Positions 23,085 to 34,415 of a stretch of DNA of 64,000 nucleotides are shown here, piece by piece (position 1 is the stretch's first letter; every line of letters begins with the position of its first letter). The notes beneath the pieces were generated by a model. It was not told the DNA's origin. It did not search any database and worked only from the letters and a program-made list of their open reading frames with translations. The stretch is from Raphanus sativus (taxonomy: Eukaryota; Streptophyta; Magnoliopsida; Brassicales; Brassicaceae). The stretch covers positions 22,577,579 to 22,641,578 of the forward strand of contig NC_079517.1 of assembly GCF_000801105.2 (NCBI RefSeq). Direction: 5' to 3'. The position numbers and the translations under genes are program-made.

Positions 23085-24604
23085 TGATGCTAGGAGTTTC
23101 AAGGCTCCTAAAACAAATGTTGTAATATGAGTGAAATGTCGAACCAATTCCAAGGGATTCAAAGCACCAAGAATGCAAGTACTTCCTTAATCTAAGTGCA
23201 ATCGATGATTTGATGATTTCTAAAACCTAGAATGCAATAACTAAACAATAAAACAGTAAATCAACGAACTTTCTTTTATGAGAAAGGGGAATTCATGGGT
23301 ATAGGAATTTAGACATTGGGTGATCAAGCTTAGAACTAAGGATGGCTACAATCAATCAAACTAATCAACCTTAAGCTTAGACACTATCCTAAACAAACTC
23401 TATGTCTAGATGAATGCTCATTTGCTAACATACTTCAGACATCAAATGTCTTTGGCTGAGTAATATAAAAGCAATCATTAACAACAAGTCTATTGGCTAT
23501 CTTAACACCCTTAACAACAAATGTCTTTGGTAAAGTGTGTTAAGAGCTTAGGAGAGTTGACTCAGACATATCATCGAACACCTTGTGGGTGGGAGATGTC
23601 TAAAGATCAACTTTTGAGAGGCCAACTCAACAGATGCATTATGAATACTCTCCTAGGCAAGGAATAAGGTTTGATTTATACTAAAACATCCTAGAACTAA
23701 CTTAATCACCCTAAATCTTCCTAACCCATGAATTCAAAGGTGGATTACTCACTAATGTTCATGATCATTCTTAAACCCATGTTGAGTTTCAGATTGATCA
23801 TAAACAGAGATAAAATAACAGAAATCAACAAGAAATAAAATAAGAACAAGAGAATCAATGATCCAAAAGATGAAATCTCCAATAGTTTTTGATGTTTACC
23901 AAGTGTAAAAAGATAGATTAGCCTCTGGTGGCTTACACAATACTTAAACTTAGGTTTTAGAACAGAAAAAACGTGCATACAAATGACTAAAATGCCCCTG
24001 AGAAATGTTTAAGTTCGAGATGAAACGGGCTCGGAGCGACCAGGAAGGGTCGCTCCACACGGCCGCTGCAAATGAGACGAGCGAGCTGGTCCCCTCGCTG
24101 GCTCGGGGTCGCTCCAGGGGACGAGGCGCAGCGGGTGGAGAGAGCCGCTCCGGTTGGTCGCTGCTGGTAAGACGAGCGAGCAGCACGGGCCGCTGAGGCG
24201 GGGTCGCTCCAAGGGGCGAGGTGCAGCGAGCGGGTGGAGTCGCTCCGCATGGTCGCTGCAAAGAAGACGAGCGACTGGCTCGACTCGCTGAGGTGAAGCC
24301 GCTCCAGGATGATGAAGACGCAGCGGGTGGTGGGAGTCGCTGGGGTGAGGCCGCTCCAGGTCATGAGGTCGGAGCGACTGACGGGACCCGCTGCACTGAG
24401 GTCGCTGTGGCTTTAGTCGTCTCTAAGTCACTCCTTTTGCCTCTTTTGAGTCCCCAATGCATCCCAAATGATACATGTGGTACTCCAACACCTGATAAAG
24501 ACTTATGTATGCAAAATGCAACCTAAACATGCCTAAAACCTAATCTAGATGATCAAAATGCATGCGAATATGAAGATGAAACAATGGAAATTTGCAAGAC
24601 ATCA
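23085..24604 (-). repeat. Athila 5' LTR
   Basis: 1520 bp, nearly identical to 11403-12922. It should contain the promoter for the minus-strand transcript. Visible differences from the other LTR include ctcctaaaac versus ctcctaagac, one A missing in an A run, one A gained in another, and two substitutions near the right end. Confidence 0.95.
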
Positions 24605-24609
24605 GCTTG

Positions 24610-25551
24610 CTAACTAATTAAATGGGTTATGTTTTTATATAATCAAATTCAAATTCCATAAACTTTTTAATATCAATACCACAAATTAAAGGCTGCAATA
24701 GTTTTAATAAGTTGATATTAGAGACTGAAATTCTACATGACGATGAGACTTAATCAAAAATATTATTGGCCAGTTTATATGTTTAGCAATATTTTATATA
24801 AATTATAAATCTTTAAAATTATATAATAGCCCAAGTAAGTATTTCGGATAAAACCAATGTTTTGAAAACAGACCCGGACACTGAACCGGACGATTTACCG
24901 GGTTACTGGGTCATTGAGTCGACCGCAGGTAAACCGCGGGTGAACCGCAGATTAATAAATAAATTAGTTTTATTATATAATAATATATTAGCTAATAAAA
25001 TAAAAAAAAATAAAAAATATATAAAACTAAAGTTACTACTTTCTAAATATCTTTAAACCATAAAATAATAATTTGGATATGTATATATTTTATGTTTAAT
25101 AAACATTTAGAATACTTAACTTAACTTTTTATATTTTTATTTTCATTTGATATACAACTAAAAAAAATTATCTACTGGTTCAACCGGTGGTTCAACCGGT
25201 ACCGGGTTTTGGGTTTTGGTTGGCTTGAGCGGGTTTTTGCGGGTTTTTAAATTTTGGGTTTTTTACAAAACCCAACCCGAATTTTCTTTCGGTCACCGGG
25301 TTTTCCGGTTCAACCGCGGGTCCGGGTCGGATTTCAAAACACTGGATAAAACCATTATTTAATTTATTTACAAACATAAAATGGTTGTGACGCATTTTAA
25401 ATTTCGTCATACTGTACACACTGTAACAAACCCACATAATTGAGACTTGATCATGTCACAGTTTATATAATTAAAACGAAGAATTATCAATCTTTATATT
25501 GAAAAACAACAAAAAAAATACCCGCCCTTTTAAGGGCGGGTCAGAATCTAG
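24610..25551 (+). mobile_element. Helitron fragment with 3' end at 25551
   Basis: The sequence ends with the hairpin cccgcccttttaagggcggg, then TCAGAAT and CTAG followed by host T, a classic Helitron 3' terminus in plus orientation (hairpin 25521-25540, CTAG 25548-25551). The body is AT-rich and non-coding and is interrupted by a Mutator-like MITE. The 5' end was not found; the left part may have been cut by the Athila insertion. Confidence 0.75.
24846..25354. mobile_element. Mutator-like MITE with 11-bp target duplication
   Basis: GGATAAAACCA occurs at both ends (24846-24856 and 25344-25354), a perfect 11-bp duplication of the size made by Mutator-like elements. The element is 24857-25343 (487 bp). 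Its ends are imperfect inverted repeats: the left starts atgttttgaaaacagacccgg, and the right, reversed, reads agtgttttgaaatccgacc. The ends are rich in AACCGG and ACCGGG, the centre is AT-rich, and no ORF is present. Confidence 0.85.
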
Positions 25552-27854
25552 TATTCATTTAAAATGGGTATCAAATATATGAAATAGAGTATATTATGAA
25601 TCAATTGTTATTGCAAATGTACACTGTATTTTTGGGGGGGGGGTGTTCAGATACTTATTCGGATTCAGTTTAGATCTATTCAGATTTTCAGGGTTAGAGA
25701 TTTTAGCCCCACTTAGATATTTATAAAATCTTTTTCAGGTTCGGTTCGGATCTTTGCAGGTTCGGTATAACCCATTTAAATTATTTTCAGAAATTTAAAA
25801 TTGAATATATAACTAAAATTTCTCAAAATATATATAAAATAATATATTACATATAAATTTTAATTACATATTTCAAAATACCTAAACTTACCATATAAAT
25901 TAGTTTGACTTGAATACTTGAATAGATAACGAATAGATATATCAAATATTTTCTGGTGTTTGGAGTATATGTTTTAGATATTTTAAATATTTACTTTTTG
26001 CTAATTTGTATATATTTCAAGTATTTTGTAAAACTTAAATAAATTTATATATTTTTGATTTTTTATATATCAAATTTAAATTAATTAATATATTTATAGC
26101 TATGTCAGATATATTTGGGTATATAAATTACTTTGATTCAGGTTGGATTTGGTTTTGGTTATCTAGATACCAAAATTTTAAAATCGTTCAAATATTTAAT
26201 CAATTTTGGTTCAGGTTGAATACAACTTTTTCGAATCAGATTCGGTTCGATACTCCCCATTTGGATTTTTTTGCAAGCCCTAATATATTTGGTGATTTTA
26301 AACAAAAAATGAGAAAGCCATATTAGGAGTTTACGACAACAATAAATATATGATCTTTAACTAATACCTTTGATATATTTCCTTAGCTATGATAATCAAT
26401 TCATTAGAATATTGCAAACTAATAGTCTGTATTTTTAGGCTTAGTTGTTGGTAAATTAACGATTATATAAAAAGATATAGTAAGTTAGAAAATATTATTA
26501 GAAATAAATGAGATATGATCTCTAGGATAGGAACAAGTTAAAAAATCACACATGATATGTTATGACTTCTATTTTAATATAATAGATGAGCGTAGGTTTT
26601 TTTGCAAGTTTAAAAGCTTTTTAATCACCAGTTGGACCCAAAGTCTAAATTTACACTAATGGTGAGTTTCAGTGAAATTACATATGTTTATAATTACATA
26701 ATTTCAATTTTTCCCGAAAAAATATTTTTCATAAAATTTATAAATTATTTTTAAGGTCTACTATACGAAAAAACTTTTAAAGAAGTCCTCCAGAAGACTT
26801 ACAGAACCTCTAAAGACTTACAAAAACTCAGAAACATTTTCGGGGTTATATTTGTAAAAATAAATTCTGATTTTCTGTTTGATCGTAAGGGGATGGTTGT
26901 AATTTCACAAGGCTCTTAAGTTAGTTTTGCATTTGATTGAAGTTTGGGTATATTTTTCGCATTTAAAATCAAGTTTCGAGTCGTATTTGCAAAATTCCCC
27001 ATAAATGTATGATAGAGTACCAAATTTTAAAATTTCTATTCTAAACATCCTATAGAATTACCATGCTATTAATTACATAATATGATTTCGTTAAATTAAA
27101 ATTAGGAAATGACTGAATGTGATTAAAAATAAAAGGTAATTAGTGACTTTGAATAATAAATATTTGATAAAAGTAGTGTTTTATTTATAATTTTGTTAAA
27201 TTTTATCTATTAAATAAATTAAACAATCACATTAATCATGTCAAAAGTTTAAAAAAGTTTTTATATGTTATATTAATTTTTTAAAATGACTATAATTTAC
27301 TAAAACTGTTAAAAATCTCATGTTGAAAATTTTGTAATCAATACATTAATTTTTTCTTATCACAAAATACAAATGATATATAAGTTTCATTTGATATATA
27401 TTCATATTAATATATATCTAATTCATATCATTAAAGTTAAATTATTTTTCATATATATATATATATATATTAGTTTCAAAATTTTAGAATCATATAACAT
27501 ATTTACATTGATAAAAACTAAATAGTTTTACAGTTTTAATTTGATCAAAACACTAAAATATATCTTATATATCTTTTGTTATTATAGAAAATATTTCTAA
27601 AAACATTTTTATATAACAAATATTTTACAATCAATCTGCAAAGGATGCAGGTTAGTACCGAACGTTAATATTATAAGAACCGTCTAACATTGGGCAAGGC
27701 TCATGCTTTACCTAGTTTAATAGTATTGATGCTGTTTATCAGAAACAATAACAACTAAAAGTTGCATTTAGAACTAGTAAACCTGAAAACAAACACATAT
27801 ACAATATTGAGTAGTTAAACCATTTATTAATAATACATATAAAAAACTGAAAGT
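25552..27854. other. AT-rich region with decayed GTTCGG-type repeats
   Basis: From 25640 to 26280 the DNA is dotted with GGTTCGGAT and TTTCAGGTTCGG motifs, a decayed repeat type also seen at 29090-29260, 32530-32850 and 55420-55480. A TA run lies near 27452-27470. A possible weak Helitron-like end lies near 27712. No gene is visible. Confidence 0.55.
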
Positions 27855-28406
27855 TTAAACCCTTCGACCGAATCGCCTCTGCCTCTTCTGATACCAATCC
27901 AAGGCCTCGAGATACTCAGTTCCTCCGAAGTCAGGCCATAGAACACTAGGAAAGTAGAGCTCTGTGTAAGCTGATTGCCATAGGTAAAAGTTACTAATCC
28001 TTTGTTCTCCGCTTGTTCTTATCAACAGGTCAGGGTTTGGGAACTCACTACAGCTTGTCATCAACTCTTTGTCCATCATATTCTCGTCGATGTCTTCTAC
28101 ATTGATCAGCCCGTTTTTTGCCTTTTCAGCAAGGCTTTTGCATGCTTGTAAAATATCAAACTTTCCACTATAGTCTAACGCCCAAATGAGATGCTTCTCT
28201 TTGTTGTTCTTTGTAGCTTCTTCTGCTTCTCGTATCAAATCTATAAGTGACTCCGGAATATTCGTCCGTTTCCCGATGACCGAGACTTTGACGCCATATC
28301 TAAAAAAAGAATGGAAAATTAACATACAACACTTAAAAAGGATCAAACCATCATGTTGGGTACCTGCGCAAGTTAGGCATCTCAGACTTGGCGATTCTCT
28401 CAAACA

Positions 28407-29931
28407 TCTATCTTATTAAAGGTGAAGTACAAATTCGGTGCGTTTGGATACTTGGATAAGATTAATAAAAAAATTTGGTGTGTTTGGTTATAGCTATAAA
28501 AAATGGAATGTTTGGAAATTTGAATAGTATTATCTATTAATTGTGTTTCCATATTTCACTTAGTTTAACAATTTAATTAATTATATTACCTTAATAATAA
28601 ATTACATCATTAATTATATTACCATAATAATAATAGTGCATATTTTTATTTATTAGTTAATCAATATTAACTTTGTGCCAATTATAAAATCAAAAATGCT
28701 AAATAATTAGGTTTTACATATGATTAAACATTTGGTTTATTTTATTTTACTAAAATATTTTTATTTTAGTTACAATCGGTGGAAAATTACGTACCCAAAA
28801 ACATAGTTCAAAAATATGTTTTGTGAATAAAATAATAACTTAAATCAAAATACTTAAAATGTCCTACATTTATTGTCACTTAATTTTCCACTCCATATAA
28901 TTATTTTACTTGATAAAAAAACTCTTTCTATTTCACTTAATTTAGCAAAACACATAAAACAGTTTTTTATTAATTTATATAATCATTTAGACATGAACAT
29001 TATCTGTCTATTTAGGTACATGTTGTTCTTTTCGGGTATCTTTTTTTTTGGTAACCAAGTCCCGCTTGAATATTATAAACTTATGTGTGGATTTTGAGTT
29101 GGATCATTCTAGATCTGGATGAATTCGGTTCTGATGTATAGGAACCTAAAAATATCTAAATAACCAATGTATCTAAAACGGGTTCGGATATTTGTAACAA
29201 AAATAACCATATAACCTGATTCGGTCCAGATCTTTTGAGTATCGTTAGTTACCAGATCTTTTGAATATCGATGTATAAAAATATATTTCACGGGCCAATT
29301 TAACAAAATATTAATTGGTTCAGTTGAAATAAATATATTTTAAAAAATTATATGAACTGAAAAAATTACTATAAGAGTACTTACATTTGGATTCAAATCA
29401 TTTTTTTAATAACAAACTACACAAATATGTTGATTTGTATACAAATTTAAATTACAATGTAAATATTTAATTGGACACAATTAATACAGAAATATGTCAC
29501 ATTGTTTAAACAAAATATCAAAGTAAACAATTGCGTTCTAAAATCATTTATTTTAACAACAAGCCAAATAAATATATTGATTGGAGAATGAATAAAATAA
29601 AGCCAGATAAATACATAGTTTACCAGAGACACTTTATATGTCAAATTTATTATAAAGAAATTTTTACTAAGATAAATACATTCAATAATTACAAACAAAT
29701 AATATATTTCATAAAAGTAAAAAATAATATCCGCGCTTCGATATGTTGATTGGAGAGGGAATAAAACAAAGTCAGAGAACACACATAGTTTACTAGAGAC
29801 ACTATGTGTGTCAAATTTATTATAAAGAAAATTTTACTAAAATAAATATGTTCAATAATTACAAACAAATAATATATTACATAAAAGTAAAAAATAATAC
29901 CCGCGCTTTCGAAGCGCGGGTCAAAATCTAG
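28407..29931 (+). mobile_element. Non-autonomous Helitron inside a CPT exon
   Basis: 1525 bp with every Helitron hallmark: host A (28406), 5' TCTATCTTATTAAAGG, a 3' hairpin cccgcgctttcgaagcgcggg, then TCAAAATCTAG and host T (29932), with no target duplication. It has no Rep/helicase ORF, so it depended on another element. Its last 500 bases contain repeated copies of its own 3' region. Joining the flanks A28406 to T29932 restores the reading frame of the cis-prenyltransferase exon. Confidence 0.92.
29398..29912 (+). repeat. Tandem copies of the Helitron 3' region
   Basis: Two clear copies of about 170 bp (29572-29740 and 29741-29912) and a weaker one from about 29398. Each begins with an ATATNTTGATTGG-type string, and the two clear copies run through ACATAGTTTACCAGAGACAC and ACAAACAAATAATATAT to a hairpin. 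The first clear copy ends in half a hairpin (ccgcgcttcg) without CTAG; only the last has the complete end. Confidence 0.8.
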
Positions 29932-31431
29932 TTTCCATTAAGTAGGGAACTTCATCCTAATCAAAGAATTAATTACTAACAGGATTAGACTGATGGAAAT
30001 ATAAGAAAAATCTTGAAATGATATGATATAATTCATATTTCTATATTCACCCCGGGTCTTCCCCAATTTCCAGTGGAAAAAGCAAAGAGTGAAACAGTGT
30101 TTATCCCCATAGAGAAATAGTCCTTAATATTCTCCATAACAGCTCTCGCTCCGGCTTCTTGACCTTGATTTGGCCCGAGTCCTCGTTTCTCTGCCCAACG
30201 TCTGTGTCCGTCCAATATGATCGCCACATGCTTTGGCATTCTCCCTCCTTTCTCCTTCTCTCCAATTGTACCGCTACAGATTAGTAATAACAAAAGAAAG
30301 CAACAAATTGAGGAAAAACCGTATTCGTCGATATCCAAGTACGCCAAACAAATCATATCTATATGAGATTACTAAACAGTTTTTTTTTTTATAATATTTC
30401 GAGAGGGTTCTTCTAATTCAGTTGTCATCAGTCCATGAGCCCCGATTATCTATAAAATTCTAATCTTAGAAGAGTAAAATGTCAATCATTTTCATTTAGC
30501 AATATGAACTTGGGACTAGAATACATTGGATAATAGGTTTATCCAATATGGACCCAATTTTGGTGAGAAACATAATTTTGTTGTTTTAGCAGAACAACCA
30601 AATTTAATATCTTTGTTTCAGTTTATTTTTGAATAATTATATGAAAAAATAATTGAGCTAATAATTAATCATATTAAGGACGAATTATATCCGGCTCATT
30701 CTTAAGCTTTACCAAAACTAATTGTTTACGGTTAAATCTTTTGATATATGATTAGGTTAACCCTTTTAAGTTGAATCCATGTTAACATCCCAAGATAAAC
30801 CAAATGACTATATCTATATAGGCTAATCGGTTTGTTAGGTTGGTTGAGGACGTATAATTTTGCCTAGGTTGTAGTTTTTGAGATTAGTTAATACTTCTTT
30901 CACTTTTTTTTAAAGTAACTTTAACATTTTGCACACAAATTAAGAAAATAATTGAAATATATGTTTTTAACAGTTATATTTGACCATAATATTTGCGATT
31001 AATAAATTATTTACAAAATTAATAGAGTTCGCAATTAATATTAAATTGAAATTAAGTATAACTTGTATTTGAATTCTAAAATGACATTTAAAAAAAAAAC
31101 AAAGGGAGTATTACATTTGACTGAGAGAAACCATTTATCTTAGCAAAAGATTACGAATAGTATTAATATTTTTCATATTATCATGTACTAATAAGAACTA
31201 AGATAAACAGAAGCACACTACCTCTCTTCTTTATCATTGCATTGAGAAACTGCTGTTCTGATGAATCTGCGGATATTTGTAATGGAGAGGGGAACACGTA
31301 GACGCCAAGAGACGAAGAGACAAGGCATGATAATAAGAGAAAGAAAAGTCAAGCTCAAGACAATAGAGAGTAGAGACAACATTTTTTTTTATTTGTTATC
31401 AATGTTTGTATTTACGGATCAGCTACTTCTC

Positions 31432-31439
31432 TATTTATA
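31432..31439 (-). promoter_or_regulatory. TATA box of the cis-prenyltransferase gene
   Basis: TATAAATA on the minus strand, about 50 bases upstream of the ATG at 31382. Confidence 0.55.
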
Positions 31440-31671
31440 CATACTTGAAGGGCTCTCTGGGTTCAATGACGCACATGATCAATGCAACTTTCTCTCTATC
31501 TCTTGCTCTCTGTCTTTCCTTCTTGCAACGGAAAGACAGATCATTTTTTTCTCTCTTACGGAAAGACAGATCATACGTATTAAGGATTTTGTGGATCTTT
31601 TTTTTTTTTTCTTAAAAGAGATTTTGTGGATCTTACGACACTTGAAAATCACTAAATGATTTCATCACATA
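31440..31671. other. Flank between the CPT promoter and a Helitron
   Basis: Contains a short direct duplication (ggaaagacagatcat, twice near 31530-31575) and another around aagagattttgtggatctt. No gene is seen. Confidence 0.5.
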
Positions 31672-32972
31672 ATATATATTATTAAAATAGATGATTTCAT
31701 CACATAATCAATACAATTAAAACAGCAGCTTTTTTTTTTACATCCCCGTTATTTTCTAAAATATTTACAACAGTGCCATTCCTAAATTATAGGTAAATAT
31801 ATTGTTACTTATCATCTAATTAAAATCAGACCATTGAATTATTTTTGAGATTTTGTTCCTACTTATAAGGAAACTAAATTGCAACACACGATAAAAGGCT
31901 CTATCAAACGAGTACGTTCTTATCTTCTCTATTTCGTAGACTTCTATTTTTTTTTTAATGAAAAAGAGTTTTAGTTCAAAGTGTCATGAAGAGTACTAAA
32001 ACACAATCTAATTTGTTACCATCTGTATGGTCTTCTTCTTTCTTTTTTCTTTCTTCCACCATATTTATAACTCAAGATATTTCATTCATTTATTCTTTAA
32101 ATATTAAATGTATATTTAAAACGGTTTTAAGATGATAACAATCTTAATATTTTATTTATAAATATATCATTAAAAATATATTTAAATCAGTTAGTTATCA
32201 AATACAAGATATATTTGTATAAACCAAGATATATTTGTGTAAAAAGTTTTAAGCTTCGAAATATCAAGAACCGTAAACTGAACTGAAGCAGAACAAAAAA
32301 AATGAAACAAAAAAAAGAAATAAAAACTGAACCTGAAACAAAATCAGAACCAAATCGAGAACCAAATAGATATTTAAAGATCCAAAATACAGTTTATATA
32401 CCTTAAATATTCATATTATTTTTTATTTTTTGATAGAAAATATTAATTGTATTTTAGTTTTAAATTTATCAAATATTTTTAAAATCCTAATTATAGACCA
32501 AAGTATCCAAAAAGATTATCATATTACTTTTACCCGAAATATATAAATTTATCCTAATTTTCTGAAGAACTGAAACACGAGAATTTTTTTTTCATATGAT
32601 AAAATTTATTTGAGCTATACAATATTTTATATAAAGTATGATTTTGTATTTGAGATTATCGAAAAATGAAAACTAAACCAGAAAATAACTGAACTTGAAA
32701 TTTTATCGGATTATTATCATTATTACCCGAACCAAACCGGACTAAAATAATCAATCCAAAATCAAATTCAATTCATAAATAACCGAACATTTTATATATC
32801 TCATGAACCAAAAATAAACAGATATCCAAAACATAATCGAACCGAAAACCAAAAAAACAACAATTTGAAACCGCACGCAAACCTAAATATATTAGTGAAA
32901 AAACTAATAAGTTGATAAATTTGTCAAAAAAAAACTTATTCCGCGCTTTAAAAAGCGCGGGTCAAAATCTAG
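31672..32972 (+). mobile_element. Helitron, 3' end at 32972
   Basis: The right end is certain in type: hairpin ccgcgctttaaaaagcgcgg at 32941-32960, then GTCAAAATCTAG ending at 32972. The left end is inferred from TATATTATTAAAATAGATG near 31672, which resembles Helitron 5' ends but lacks a clean TC. The body is AT-rich with CCGAACCAAA-type repeats and carries no ORF. Confidence 0.65.
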
Positions 32973-33025
32973 TCTACATTATTAAAATAGATTACTCAAT
33001 ACTGAAAATAAAACATGAAATGTCA

Positions 33026-34300
33026 TTTTCAGATGGGAGAATTTGACAAAATAATCCTCAACTTTCGAAAATAAGCCAAAAAGTCTCCAACTCACAAATA
33101 ACCATTTTAACCGTCAACTTCTAAACAAACACGAATAAATCTTATACTTTCGCTAACCAAACTATTTCAGTCTCGTCAAAAATCAATTGTTTGATGGCGT
33201 TAGTTATATTTAACGGTTGCCTTTTAATAAGGTGAAAATAACTTAGTCAACACAAATATGAGATTTTTTTGATAGAGTTTAAAAGTTGAAGATTAAAATT
33301 GCTTACTTAAAAAATATCTTAATTATTTTTTTTGTTTTTCTTCCTTTTTACAATAAAAGTTGTAGTCTTTCATATCGATTAATAAAATATGTTCAAAGAA
33401 GCTTAAATATAATATTTTAAAATGAATTAAAAACTAAATAATTATTTAACAAAAAAATTAAGTTAAATAAAATTATAATGTAAATTCAGATATAACATAA
33501 AATAATTAAGTGCTTAGGCTCAAAACAATTTTAAGAATAAACATAAACACATTGTTGTTAGAAGTATGATCACATATACTCAATAAAAGATGAAACAAGT
33601 GAAAAAGGATGAACCCAAGTGCGTGAAAGGAATCTCCAGCTCCTGATGTATATAAACCACTGTTGTAGCCAGCCGGAGATCCCTTTCATGCATTCGCCTT
33701 CGTCCTTTCTCATTTGCTTCATCTTCAATAGAATATTAGTGATCATATTTTTAACAACATGTTTAGTGTTTTATCGTTAACTTTTTTTTTAAAAATTGAT
33801 TTGAATCTAAGCATTCAATGATTTTATTTTATATCTTAATTTGCATTATAATAGTATTTTGAATCAATTTCTTTTGTTAAACAATTTTTAGTTACTAATT
33901 AATTTTTAAAATGTTATATCTAAGCTTATTTGAACATCTTTTATTAAGTTAGTTATTCTAATAAATATGAAAAAATATAATTTTTATTGTAAAAAATAGA
34001 AAAACAACAATTTCTAGTTAAGATATTTTTAAATAAGCAATTGTAATCCTCAAATTTGATGTTGGAAAAAAAATCCCAAGCCATTTTGACCTCACTATAA
34101 TTCAACTGTTAAGTATAATTGACGGCACTAAACGGTTGATTTTTGACGAGACTGAAATCACTTGGTCAATGAAAGTATGAGATTTATTCGTGTTTGGCTA
34201 GAAGTCTAAGATTAAAATGATTTATTTGTGAACTGAAGATTTTTTTTTAACTTATTTTCGAAAGTTGAGGGTTATTTTGTTAATTTTCTCTTTTCAGATG
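33026..34300. mobile_element. Mutator-type fold-back element, near-perfect palindrome
   Basis: A 10-bp target duplication TTTTCAGATG flanks the element (33026-33035 and 34291-34300). The element, 33036-34290, begins GGAGAATTTGACAAAATAA and ends with its inverse TTATTTTGTTAATTTTCTC. The arms continue inward as imperfect inverted repeats (for example CGAATAAATCTTATACTTTC against its inverse near 34160-34190) all the way to a loop of about 30 bases near 33657. No transposase is present. A transcript would form one hairpin of about 600 bp. Confidence 0.88.
33585..33735. ncRNA. Candidate miRNA/siRNA hairpin at the palindrome centre
   Basis: The best-paired part of the fold-back: 33623-33642 (gtgaaaggaatctccagctc) faces 33671-33690 (agccggagatccctttcatg) with few mismatches and a loop of about 28 bases. 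The stem continues outward through aagatgaa.caa.tgagaaaggac-type pairing. The size and pairing resemble a plant miRNA precursor, but the duplex matches no miRNA I know, and expression cannot be judged from sequence. Confidence 0.35.
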
Positions 34301-34415
34301 TCACAATTTATGTTATATATTATTAATCTCTATTACGTAAATATTTGTAAAACATAAAATAACAAACAAAACCAAAAAACAAAAAAAAAATCGCGGGTCA
34401 AGCTCTAAGCTCTAG

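Larger units (their letters stand above)
11398..24609 (-). mobile_element. Complete Athila-type Ty3 LTR retrotransposon
   Basis: The element proper is 11403-24604 (13,202 bp), flanked by the 5-bp target duplication GCTTG (11398-11402 and 24605-24609). Both LTRs are 1520 bp and run from TGATGC to GACATCA. By eye they differ at about three bases plus two single-base length changes, so the insertion is very recent. On the minus strand the order is 5' LTR, primer site, gag, pol, a GC-rich spacer, a third ORF of the ATHILA type, a long non-coding stretch, polypurine tract and 3' LTR. The size, the Asp-type primer site and the extra ORF after pol define the Athila lineage. The one visible defect is a frame change between gag and pol. 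Confidence 0.95.
27855..31382 (-). pseudogene. cis-prenyltransferase gene split by a Helitron
   Basis: Minus-strand exons are 31222..31382, 30051..30273, 29932..29956 plus 28364..28406 (one exon cut by a Helitron), and 27855..28299. With the Helitron removed the frame is open for 298 residues, the usual family length. Exon 1 encodes a hydrophobic N-terminus (MLSLLSIVLSLTFLSLIIM), as in several Arabidopsis CPTs. Exon 2 has [19 protein letters not shown], containing the catalytic Asp, and [14 protein letters not shown]. Exon 4 has [20 protein letters not shown] and [12 protein letters not shown], the isopentenyl-diphosphate-binding end of the fold, and ends RQRRFGRRV. Intact enzymes add isopentenyl units in cis to make dolichol or rubber-type chains, often at the ER. 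Two changes from the common motif (H for N after DG, G for E in FSTENW) are visible. A TATA box lies at 31432-31439. As it stands the exon break should abolish the enzyme. Confidence 0.9.
32973..34415 (+). mobile_element. Second Helitron, head-to-tail with the first
   Basis: TCTACATTATTAAAATAG starts at 32973, directly after the CTAG of the previous Helitron. The proposed 3' end is the weaker tcgcgggtcaagctctaagc followed by TCTAG (34391-34415), whose hairpin is degraded. A Mutator-type fold-back element occupies most of it. Confidence 0.55.

Noticed and set aside
25618..26300. Possible gene from a 74-codon frame rich in Trp/Phe
   Set aside because: Part of a decayed GGTTCGG repeat found several times in the window.
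29447..29782. 111-codon minus-strand frame
   Set aside because: It lies wholly in the AT-rich Helitron tandem copies; composition only.
31261..31659. 132-codon plus-strand frame
   Set aside because: Antisense to exon 1 and promoter of the cis-prenyltransferase gene.
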